DNA from: Micromonospora halophytica
GTDB lineage: Bacteria > Actinomycetota > Actinomycetes > Mycobacteriales > Micromonosporaceae
Direction: 5' to 3'
Length of the DNA: 64,000 nt
Assembly: GCF_900090245.1 (NCBI RefSeq)
Contig: NZ_FMDN01000022.1
Span: 1 to 64,000, forward strand
Shown here in pieces: positions 31,874-39,326 of the stretch. A program made the position numbers and the translations under genes. Numbering within the stretch: position 1 is the first letter of the stretch; every line of letters starts with the position of its first letter. The notes beneath the pieces are model-generated. The model saw only the letters and a program-made list of their open reading frames with translations. It did not search any database and was not told the DNA's origin.

Positions 31874-33075
31874 GCGTCGGCCTCCGTGCCGGTCGTCAGG
31901 GTCGGGGCGGGGGCTGCCGCGTCCAGGGCGGCGGGCAGGGCGGCCAGGAAGGCGTCGACCTGCCCGGCGGTGAGGATCAGCGGCGGGGCGAGCCGGACCA
32001 CCCCGGGCTGCACCGGGTTGACCAGGAAGCCCGCGTCGCGCAGGGTGGCGGCCACCGGGCCGGAGACCGGCTCGGTGAGCACGATGCCGAGCAGCAGCCC
32101 GGCGCCGCGTACCTCGGCCACCAGCGGATGGCCGAGCGCCTCGACGCCCCGGCGCACCCTTTCGCCGGTCCGCTTGACGTGGTCGAGCAGTCCCTCGCTG
32201 GCGATGGTGGCGACGACCGCGAGCGCGGCGGCGCAGCTGACCGGGTTGCCGCCGAAGGTGGTGCCGTGCGAGCCGGGGGCGAGCAGTGCGGCGGCCCGGC
32301 CGAAGGCGAGGCAGGCGCCGATCGGCAGCCCGCCACCGAGCCCCTTGGCCAGGGTCACCACGTCCGGCTCGACGCCCTCGGCCTGGTGGGCGAACCAGTG
32401 CCCGGTGCGGCCGACGCCGGTCTGCACCTCGTCGAGGACGAGCAGCGCGCCGTGCCGGGCGGTGATCCGCCGGGCCGCGGCCAGGTAGCCGGCCGGGGGT
32501 ACGACCACGCCGTTCTCGCCCTGGATCGGCTCCAGGATCACCATGGCGGTGGCGTCGGTGACGGCCGCCTCCAGGGCGGCGACGTCGCCGTACGGGACGT
32601 GGGTGACGTCGCCGGGCAGCGGGCGGAACGGGTCGGCCTTGGCCGGCTGGCCGGTGAGCGCCAGCGCCCCCATGGTGCGGCCGTGGAAGCTGCCCTGCGT
32701 GGCGACGACGTGCGAGCGGCCGGTGAGCCGGGACAGCTTGAAGGCCGCCTCGTTGGCCTCCGCGCCGGAGTTGGCGAAGAAGACCCGGCCGGGCCGGCCG
32801 GCCAGGGCCAGCAGCAGCTCGGCCAACGCCACCGGAGGCTCGGCGACGAAGAGGTTCGAGACGTGCCCGAGGGTGGCGACCTGCTTGGACACGGCGGCCA
32901 CCACGGCCGGGTGGGCGTGGCCGAGGGCGTTGACCGCGATGCCGCCGAGCAGGTCGACGTACTCCCGGCCGGCCTCGTCGACCACCACCGCGCCGGAGCC
33001 GGAGACCAACGCCAGCGGCGGGGTGCCGTAGTTGTCCATCAGGGCCTGGCCCCAGCGTTCGACCAGCGTGCTCAT
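31870..33075 (-). CDS. argD: acetylornithine aminotransferase
   Basis: PLP-dependent class III aminotransferase, 401 residues. It has the PLP-binding VLDEVQTGVGRTG segment, the catalytic lysine in LAKGLGGGLPIGA, and N-terminal YVDLLGGIAVNALGH. Acts on N-acetylglutamate semialdehyde; many ArgD enzymes also serve lysine synthesis. Overlaps argB by 4 bp. Confidence 0.97.
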   Translation of the reverse strand: MSTLVERWGQALMDNYGTPPLALVSGSGAVVVDEAGREYVDLLGGIAVNALGHAHPAVVAAVSKQVATLGHVSNLFVAEPPVALAELLLALAGRPGRVFFANSGAEANEAAFKLSRLTGRSHVVATQGSFHGRTMGALALTGQPAKADPFRPLPGDVTHVPYGDVAALEAAVTDATAMVILEPIQGENGVVVPPAGYLAAARRITARHGALLVLDEVQTGVGRTGHWFAHQAEGVEPDVVTLAKGLGGGLPIGACLAFGRAAALLAPGSHGTTFGGNPVSCAAALAVVATIASEGLLDHVKRTGERVRRGVEALGHPLVAEVRGAGLLLGIVLTEPVSGPVAATLRDAGFLVNPVQPGVVRLAPPLILTAGQVDAFLAALPAALDAAAPAPTLTTGTEADA

Positions 33076-33959
33076 GAGTCGGTCACCATGGTTCCGAATC
33101 CTTCCGAGGTGAAGACCTCCAGCAGCGTGGAGTGCGCGACCCGGCCGTCGACGACGTGCGCGGCGGGCACCTTGCCGCGTACCGCCCGCAGGCAGGCCTC
33201 CATCTTCGGCACCATCCCCGATTCCAGGGACGGCAGCAGCTTTTCCAGCTCGTCGGCGGTGATCTCGCTGACCAGGCTGTTGCGGTCGGGCCAGTCGGCG
33301 TACAGGCCGGGGACGTCGGTGAGGACGACCAGCTTGCGGGCCTGCAGCGCGACCGCGAGCGCGGCGGCGGCGGTGTCGGCGTTCAGGTTGTGCAGCACCC
33401 CGTCGACGTCCGGCGCGACGGTGGAGATCACCGGGATCCGGCCGGCCGTGATCAGGTCGGCCACCGCGGAGACGTCGACCGACTCGACGTCGCCGACCTG
33501 CCCGACGTCGACCGGCTCCCCGTCGACGTACGCTGGCCGCCGCACGGCGGTGAACAGGCCGGCGTCCTCGCCGGAGAGGCCGACGGCGAACGGGCCGTAC
33601 GCGTTGATCAGCCCGACCAGTTCCCGGCCGACCTGCCCGACGAGCACCATCCGGACGACGTCCATCGCCTCCGGGGTGGTGACCCGCAGGCCGCCCTTGA
33701 ACTCGCTGGCGATGCCGAGCCGGCCGAGCATGGCCGAGATCTGCGGGCCGCCGCCGTGCACCACGACCGGCCGGAGTCCGGCGTACCGGAGGAAGACCAT
33801 GTCGGCGGCGAAGGCGCGCTGGAGTTCGGGGTCGACCATGGCGTTGCCGCCGTACTTGATCACGACGGTGGCGCCGGAGAAGCGGGCCAGCCAGGGCAGG
33901 GCCTCGATCAGCGTCTCGGCCTTGGCCTGGGCCCGGGTGAGGTCGGCGGAGAGGCTCAC
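33072..33959 (-). CDS. argB: acetylglutamate kinase
   Basis: Second step of arginine synthesis and usual site of arginine feedback. The 295-residue amino-acid-kinase fold shows VIKYGGNAM, the HGGGPQI substrate loop, and KMEACLRAV near the C-terminus. The GTG start at 33959 has AAGGAGG 8 nt upstream; that ribosome-binding site is supplied by the 60-bp direct repeat between argJ and argB. It is the only gene of the operon not overlapping its upstream neighbour. Confidence 0.97.
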   Translation of the reverse strand: MSLSADLTRAQAKAETLIEALPWLARFSGATVVIKYGGNAMVDPELQRAFAADMVFLRYAGLRPVVVHGGGPQISAMLGRLGIASEFKGGLRVTTPEAMDVVRMVLVGQVGRELVGLINAYGPFAVGLSGEDAGLFTAVRRPAYVDGEPVDVGQVGDVESVDVSAVADLITAGRIPVISTVAPDVDGVLHNLNADTAAAALAVALQARKLVVLTDVPGLYADWPDRNSLVSEITADELEKLLPSLESGMVPKMEACLRAVRGKVPAAHVVDGRVAHSTLLEVFTSEGFGTMVTDS

Positions 33960-33965
33960 GTCCGA

Positions 33966-34081
33966 GCCCTCCTTACGTTCGCGACTGCGGGACTCCGCTG
34001 CGCTGCGTTCCTCGCGCTCACCGGTGCCCTCCTTACGTTCACGACTGCGGGACTCCGCTGCGCTGCGTTCCTCGCGCTCAC
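33966..34081. repeat. 60-bp-period direct repeat between argJ and argB
   Basis: Two 56-bp copies (33966-34021 and 34026-34081) are identical except for one base. On the minus strand each starts GTGAGCGCGAGGAACGCAGC and ends with TAAGGAGGGC. The first copy in transcription order begins exactly at the argJ stop codon; the second ends as the ribosome-binding site of argB. Copies of this type of sequence are familiar to me from intergenic and gene-start positions in Micromonospora genomes. Confidence 0.85.
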
Positions 34082-35250
34082 GTCGAGTACGCCGAGTTCT
34101 CGTGCACGTACGCGTGCGACAGGTCGTTGGTCCAGACCGTCGCCGCCGCGTCGCCGGCGTGCAGGTCGATCCGGATGGTGACGTCCCGGTCGGTCAGGTC
34201 CACCTTGGCGCGCTCCTCGGCGGCGGCGCCGGAGCGGCACACCCAGATCCCGTTCACCGCGACGTCCACACCGTCCGGCTCGAACGCGGCGGCGGTGGTG
34301 CCGACGGCGGCGAGGATCCGGCCCCAGTTCGGGTCGTTGCCGAACAGGGCGGTCTTGACCAGGTTGTTGCGGGCCACCGAGCGGCCCACCTCCACCGCGT
34401 CGTCCTCGCTCGCCGCGCCGACGACGTCGATGGCGATCTGCTTGGTGGCGCCCTCGGCGTCGGCGATCAGCTGCTGGGCCAGGTCGTGGCAGGCGGCGGT
34501 GACCGCGGCGGTCAGCTCGGCCTCGGTGGGCTCGATGCCGGACGCGCCGCTGGACAGCAGCAGCACCGTGTCGTTGGTGGACATGCAGCCGTCGGAGTCG
34601 ATCCGGTCGAAGGTGACCCGGGTCGCGGCGCGCAGCGCGGCATCCAGGGCCTCCGGCCCGGCCACCGCGTCGGTGGTGAGCACGCAGAGCATGGTGGCCA
34701 TGGCGGGGGCGAGCATGCCGGCGCCCTTGGCCATGCCGCCGACGGTCCAGCCGGCGCCCCTGGCCACGGTGGTCTTGGGCCGGGTGTCGGTGGTCATGAT
34801 CGCCTCGGCGGCGGCCGGGCCGCCGTCGCGGGCGAGGCCCCGGATGGCGCCGCGCACCCCGGGCAGGAGCTTGTCCATCGGCAGCCGCTCACCGATCAGG
34901 CCGGTGGAGCAGACCGCGACCTCGCCGGCCCCGAGCATCAACCGGGGGCTGACCGAGGTGAGCGCGGCAGCGGTGTGCTCGGCGGTGGCGTGGGTGTCCT
35001 GGAAGCCGGCCGGGCCGGTACAGGCGTTCGCGCCGCCGGAGTTGAGCACCACGGCGCGGACCACGCCACCCCGGACGACCTGCTGGGTCCAGAGCACCGG
35101 CGCGGCCTTGACCCGGTTGGCGGTGAAGACGCCGGCTACCCCGGCGTCGGGGCCGTCGTTGACGACGAGGGCGACGTCGGCGGCGCCGCTGGCCTTGAGC
35201 CCGGCGGCGACACCGGCGGCCCGGAAGCCCCGGGGAGCGGTGACGGTCAT
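34078..35250 (-). CDS. argJ: bifunctional ornithine acetyltransferase / N-acetylglutamate synthase
   Basis: Recycles the acetyl group from acetylornithine to glutamate. The 390-residue precursor contains KGAGMLAPAMATMLCVLT, whose A-T-M-L carries the autocatalytic cleavage before Thr that yields the alpha and beta chains; NSGGANACTG is the other family segment. ATG 35250 overlaps the argC stop by 4 bp. Upstream in-frame sequence is antisense noise. Confidence 0.97.
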   Translation of the reverse strand: MTVTAPRGFRAAGVAAGLKASGAADVALVVNDGPDAGVAGVFTANRVKAAPVLWTQQVVRGGVVRAVVLNSGGANACTGPAGFQDTHATAEHTAAALTSVSPRLMLGAGEVAVCSTGLIGERLPMDKLLPGVRGAIRGLARDGGPAAAEAIMTTDTRPKTTVARGAGWTVGGMAKGAGMLAPAMATMLCVLTTDAVAGPEALDAALRAATRVTFDRIDSDGCMSTNDTVLLLSSGASGIEPTEAELTAAVTAACHDLAQQLIADAEGATKQIAIDVVGAASEDDAVEVGRSVARNNLVKTALFGNDPNWGRILAAVGTTAAAFEPDGVDVAVNGIWVCRSGAAAEERAKVDLTDRDVTIRIDLHAGDAAATVWTNDLSHAYVHENSAYST

Positions 35251-36248
35251 GGCGCGACTCCGTAGACGGACAGTCCGGTGGTCTCGGGGAGACCGAGCAT
35301 GAGGTTGGCGTTCTGCACGGCCTGGCCGGCGGCGCCCTTGCCCAGGTTGTCGATGGCGCTGACCACGATCACCCGGCCGGCGTCGACGTCCACGGCCGCC
35401 TGGAGGTGGCAGGAGTTCGCGCCGGCGGTGGCGGCGGTGTGCGGCCAGGCGCCCTCGGGCAGCAGGTGCACGAAGGGCGCGTCCGCGTACGCCTGTGCCA
35501 GCACGTCGCGTGGGTCGGCGTCGCCGGTGGGCACGGCGGTGACGGTGGCCAGGATGCCGCGCGGCATGGGCGCGAGGACCGGGGTGAAGGAGAGGCTGGT
35601 TGCGCCGGTGGCCTGTTTGATCTCCGGCACGTGCTGGTGGGCGCCGACCTTGTAGGGCGACAGGTCGCCCATCACCTCGCTGCCGAGCAGGTGGGCCTTG
35701 GCGGCCCGGCCCGCGCCGGAGGTGCCGGAGGCGGCGACGACCACCACGTCGGCGGGGAACACCGCGCCGGCGGCGATCAGCGGGGCGAGCGCGAGGGTGG
35801 TGGCCACCGCGTAGCAGCCGGTGCTGGCGACCCGGGTGGCGGCGGCGATCGCCGCGCGCTGGCCGGGCAGTTCGGGCAGGCCGTAGGTCCACGCGCCGGC
35901 GTGCGGGCCGCCGTAGTAGCGGGCCCAGGCGTCGGCGTCGTGCAGCCGGTGGTCGGCGCCGAGGTCGACCACCCGGACGGTCTCCGGCAGGGCCGCGGCG
36001 AGGGTCGCCGACTGACCGTGCGGCAGGGCGAGGAAGACCAGGTCCGCGTCGGCCAGGGTCGCCGGGTCGGTCGCCCCGAACACCAGGTCCAGGCCGGCGA
36101 GCTGCGGGTGTACGGCGGTGACTGGCTGACCGGCCTGGCTGTGCGCGGTGGCGGCGACCAGGTCGAACTCCGGGTGACCGGCGATCAGGCGCAGCAGTTC
36201 GCCCCCGGCGTACCCGCTCGCACCCGCGACCGCTACTCGAATGCCCAT
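35247..36248 (-). CDS. argC: N-acetyl-gamma-glutamyl-phosphate reductase
   Basis: First gene of the operon, 333 residues. It has an N-terminal NADP-binding GASGYAGGELLRL loop and catalytic Cys in STGCYAVAT. ATG 36248 has GGAGG 5 nt upstream; a GTG two codons earlier is too close to that site. Three ARG boxes lie directly upstream. Confidence 0.97.
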   Translation of the reverse strand: MGIRVAVAGASGYAGGELLRLIAGHPEFDLVAATAHSQAGQPVTAVHPQLAGLDLVFGATDPATLADADLVFLALPHGQSATLAAALPETVRVVDLGADHRLHDADAWARYYGGPHAGAWTYGLPELPGQRAAIAAATRVASTGCYAVATTLALAPLIAAGAVFPADVVVVAASGTSGAGRAAKAHLLGSEVMGDLSPYKVGAHQHVPEIKQATGATSLSFTPVLAPMPRGILATVTAVPTGDADPRDVLAQAYADAPFVHLLPEGAWPHTAATAGANSCHLQAAVDVDAGRVIVVSAIDNLGKGAAGQAVQNANLMLGLPETTGLSVYGVAP

Positions 36249-36257
36249 ACTCACCTC

Positions 36258-36333
36258 CGCATGACTATGCAGTGAAGGTTAGTGGCGCGACGGATGCAGT
36301 GCAAGTTCATGCGCCCTGCTGCATGGCCATGCC
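36258..36333 (-). promoter_or_regulatory. three ARG boxes (ArgR operator)
   Basis: TGCATAGTCATGCG (minus strand, 36258-36271), TGCAAGTTCATGCG (36300-36313) and TGCATGGCCATGCC (36320-36333) match the ARG-box consensus TGNAT, 4 nt, ATNCA at 9, 8 and 9 of 10 fixed positions. Starts are 42 and 20 bp apart, close to whole helical turns, as expected for an ArgR hexamer. The argR gene lies in the operon. Confidence 0.85.
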
Positions 36334-36385
36334 GCCGGTGACCCCGATCACCTCCCCCGGGTCGACCGCCCGGGACGCGTCCGCA

Positions 36386-36446
36386 TTGACAGGAGCCCAT
36401 GCGGCCCCGATGCTGTGAGAGCGCTCTCTGAGAGAGCGCTCTCACA
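36386..36446 (+). promoter_or_regulatory. GH64 promoter with LacI-type double palindrome
   Basis: TTGACA (36386-36391), 17 bp and GATGCT (36409-36414) form a promoter. At 36414-36446 a perfect 33-bp inverted repeat follows, made of two copies of the 12-bp palindrome GAGAGCGCTCTC around a central TGA. GAGCGCTC cores are typical of LacI-family sugar regulators such as CebR, whose operator is TGGGAGCGCTCCCA. Overlap with the transcription start implies repression relieved by a glucan-derived sugar. Confidence 0.8.
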
Positions 36447-36552
36447 GGACCGTCCCGATCCGGTGAGACGCCCCCGTCCCGCACCCGGCCACCGCCACCA
36501 CCGACCCGCGGCAGCCGGCCTACCGGGCCCTCCCGGGCCGAAGGAGTCGTCC

Positions 36553-38331
36553 TTGCGTACCCCCACCAGGCTGACCCGCGTCCTGCTGGCGCTCGTCCTG
36601 GCGAGCGCCACCTCCGTCGTGACGGCGGCATCGCTCGCCCAGGCCGTCGGCCCCAACCAGCTCCCGATGACCGTCACCAACCACACCGGCCGGGCGGAGG
36701 CCGTCCACCTCTACGTGCTCGGCGTCGACCTCGGCTCCGGACGGCTCGGGTACGTCGACGCGGCCGGGACCTTCACCCCCTGGCCCGCCGGCGGCCTGCC
36801 CCCCACCCCGGCCCCGGACGTCTCCATCGCCGGCCCCGCGCCGGGCGGCAGCACCACGCTGCGCATCCCCCGCAACCTCTCCGGCCGGGTCTACTTCTCC
36901 TTCGGCGAGAAGCTGCGCTTCGCCCTCACCCCGGACGGCCTGGTGCAGCCGGCCCCCTGGGCGGCCGGCGACCCCAACCGGGACATCCTCTTCGACTGGT
37001 CCGAGTTCACCTACAACGACGCCGGGCTCTGGCTCAACAGCTCCCAGGTCGACATGTTCGCCGTCCCGCACGCGGTCACCGTGACCGGCGCCGACGGGGT
37101 CACCCGCCGCACCGGCGAGGTGGTCGACGGCGGACGGCAGGCCGTCATCGACGCCGTCCGGGCCCAGCCCGGCTGGGGCGGATCGGTGCAGACCCGCGCC
37201 GACGGCACGGTGCTGCGGGTGCTCTCCCCCGGCAAGGCGGCCGACGCCGGCCTGTTCAGCGCCACCTACCTGGACCCGTACATCACCGAGGCGTGGAACG
37301 CGTACACCACCCGGACGCTGACCGTGGTGCCCTTCGCCGCGCAGCCCGAGGTGAAGTACTTCGGCCGGACCAGCGGCACCACGATGACCTTCACCGACAC
37401 CGCCGGCCGGCAGGTCGCCAGCTTCACCAAGCCGTCCAGCTCCGACGTCTGGGACTGCGACGGGGCGCTCGCCGCACCGAACGACCTGGTGGTCGGGCCG
37501 ATCGCCCGTACCCTCTGCGCGGCGTTGCACCGCTCCACCCTGGGCACCCTCGACACCCAGCCCGGCGGCGGACCGGCCGACTTCTACCGGGGAGACCTGA
37601 CGAACCACTACTCGCGGATCGTGCACGCGCACATGGTCGACGGGAAGGCGTACGGCTTCGCCTTCGACGACGTGCAGGCGCAGGAGTCCCTGGTGCACGA
37701 CGGCGACCCGCGCGCAGCCGGCATCGAGCTGAACTCGTTCACCGCGGGCGGCACCCCGCCGCCCAGCCCCACGCCGACCACCACCACCAGCCCGGATCCC
37801 AGCCCCACGGCGACCACCACGACCAGCCCGACGCCGACCTGCCCGACCGGCCGGCACCGGGTGCAGCCCGTCGAGTACCTGCTGGTCGGCGGCGCGATGG
37901 GCGTCGACCAGGGCCCGACCGGCAGCGCCACGGTGCCGGCGGCGAACGGCAACCACGACGGCACGCCGAGCAACCCGCTGGTCTTCACCGCCTGCGGCCT
38001 CGACGGCGACCACCGGGGCGGAGCCACCACGTTCCAGCTGGCCGTCGACGCCGGCACGGCGGTGGGCAACGGCGTGCAGGCCCGGGTGTCGTACGACCTG
38101 ACCGGCGACGGCACCGTCGAACGGGTGGAGACGTACCGCTACTTCGCCACCGACCCGCTGCCCGGCTGGGAGTCCTACGGTGCGCAGCAGGGCCTGCTGA
38201 CCGCCAGTGGAACCCTCGGCGACCTCGTCAACGGGACCGTCACGGTCGAGGTCTGGAACGCCATCGGCGGCAGCCCGACCACGCTGGGCATCGGCGACTC
38301 CTCCCGGATCAGCCTGCCGTTCACCGGCTGA
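36553..38331 (+). CDS. secreted GH64 endo-beta-1,3-glucanase with CBM56-like module
   Basis: A 592-residue extracellular enzyme. It has a signal peptide (about residues 1-33, ending SLAQA), a GH64 catalytic domain (about 35-400; thaumatin-like beta barrel plus mixed domain, containing VYFSFGEKLRF and ILFDWSEFTYND), a Thr/Pro/Ser linker (about 402-432), and a C-terminal beta domain (about 438-592) resembling CBM56 beta-1,3-glucan binding. It should digest laminarin, curdlan or fungal wall glucan. The likely start is TTG 36553 with AAGGAG 6 nt upstream. Confidence 0.85.
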   Translation: MRTPTRLTRVLLALVLASATSVVTAASLAQAVGPNQLPMTVTNHTGRAEAVHLYVLGVDLGSGRLGYVDAAGTFTPWPAGGLPPTPAPDVSIAGPAPGGSTTLRIPRNLSGRVYFSFGEKLRFALTPDGLVQPAPWAAGDPNRDILFDWSEFTYNDAGLWLNSSQVDMFAVPHAVTVTGADGVTRRTGEVVDGGRQAVIDAVRAQPGWGGSVQTRADGTVLRVLSPGKAADAGLFSATYLDPYITEAWNAYTTRTLTVVPFAAQPEVKYFGRTSGTTMTFTDTAGRQVASFTKPSSSDVWDCDGALAAPNDLVVGPIARTLCAALHRSTLGTLDTQPGGGPADFYRGDLTNHYSRIVHAHMVDGKAYGFAFDDVQAQESLVHDGDPRAAGIELNSFTAGGTPPPSPTPTTTTSPDPSPTATTTTSPTPTCPTGRHRVQPVEYLLVGGAMGVDQGPTGSATVPAANGNHDGTPSNPLVFTACGLDGDHRGGATTFQLAVDAGTAVGNGVQARVSYDLTGDGTVERVETYRYFATDPLPGWESYGAQQGLLTASGTLGDLVNGTVTVEVWNAIGGSPTTLGIGDSSRISLPFTG

Positions 38332-38340
38332 TCCGCCTCC

Positions 38341-38378
38341 GCCGCGTCCCGGACGGCTGCCACCACCCGGGACGCGGC
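38341..38378 (+). terminator. hairpin after GH64 gene
   Basis: A perfect 12-bp inverted repeat (GCCGCGTCCCGG, 14-nt loop) starts 10 nt after the stop codon. Confidence 0.7.
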
Positions 38379-38456
38379 ACCGGCGGGTGGGACCCGCGCG
38401 CACGCCCCGGGGCGGCGGGCCCACCCGTCGCCCCGGGAAGCACCGGATGAAACCGG

Positions 38457-38496
38457 GTGCGGCGGCCCTCCCGGTGCCGGGGGACGGCCGCCGCAC
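38457..38496 (-). terminator. hairpin after the 38499 operon
   Basis: A perfect 11-bp inverted repeat (GTGCGGCGGCC, 18-nt loop) lies directly behind the stop of the last gene of the minus-strand cyclase/NTPase operon. Confidence 0.65.
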
Positions 38497-38498
38497 GA

Positions 38499-39326
38499 TC
38501 AGTTGACCCGCTCCGAGAGCCCGTGCTGCCGCTCGTACGTCCGCAGCGCCGCATCCCACGCCTGCGTGTACTCCGACGGACCCAGGTTCAGGTCGTTGTG
38601 CCCCCGCACCGCCTCCCGCAGCAGGCTGACCAGGTCGGGCACCATCTCCCGGCGCTCCTCGACGTACCGGCGGAAGACTTCGGCGAACTGCTCCCCGGTC
38701 AGCCGCGCGGCGTGGGCGGTGACCGGATCGTCCTCCAGCGCCTGCAGGACCGCGCACCACCGCCGGGTCAGATCGTCGGCCTGACGTGCCCTGATCTTCT
38801 GCAGCTCGTGGTCGCACTCCAGCTTGATCCGCTCCTCCCAGTACGGCCGTAGCCGCTCCCGGACCCGCTCATCGGGACGGACCCGCACCTGGGCGGAGAA
38901 CTGGGGTGCGTTCTCGTTCCGGGGCCAGCGCTGGCCCGCCAACCGGTCGTTGAGAGCCCGTTCGAGATCGTGCGAGCGGTGCGGCTCGTACTCGCGGGCG
39001 AGATCGACCGCCCGGTCCCGGATGATCCCGCCGGCCCAGCTCAGGTAACGCTCGGCGCGGAAGCGCAACTCCTCGAACGTCATGTGCCGGGCGGTCCAGA
39101 CGTAGACGGCGTGCAGGTGGAAGTCGAACGCGTCCCCCCTCGCCGGGACCAGGATCGGCTGCGGCGCGTCCTGACGGAACGACACCGTCGGCGGCACCGG
39201 CGGCGGGAGCGGAGCCGCCGGGACGGGCGTCGTCGGCGGGAACAACGCGTGCCACCAGCGGCGGCGGTCCGCCTGCACGGGGACGGACGGGCGGGCTCCG
39301 GCATTGGGGTCGGCATGAGTGCTCAT
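38499..39326 (-). CDS. uncharacterised protein with possible SPFH-like domain, cyclase-NTPase operon
   Basis: A 275-residue soluble protein. A Pro-rich N-terminus (residues 1-55) leads into about residues 60-145 (PARGDAFDFHLHAVYVWTAR onward), where alternating strands and the later ALNDRLAG helix suggest an SPFH/band-7-like fold. About residues 145-200 form a charged helix (WEERIKLECDHELQKIRARQ) that may be a coiled coil. The C-terminal helical part is unassigned. Its ATG overlaps the NTPase stop (ATGA), so it is the third gene of the operon. An SPFH-like partner would fit oligomeric membrane-associated assembly; the fold call is tentative. Confidence 0.6.
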   Translation of the reverse strand: MSTHADPNAGARPSVPVQADRRRWWHALFPPTTPVPAAPLPPPVPPTVSFRQDAPQPILVPARGDAFDFHLHAVYVWTARHMTFEELRFRAERYLSWAGGIIRDRAVDLAREYEPHRSHDLERALNDRLAGQRWPRNENAPQFSAQVRVRPDERVRERLRPYWEERIKLECDHELQKIRARQADDLTRRWCAVLQALEDDPVTAHAARLTGEQFAEVFRRYVEERREMVPDLVSLLREAVRGHNDLNLGPSEYTQAWDAALRTYERQHGLSERVN

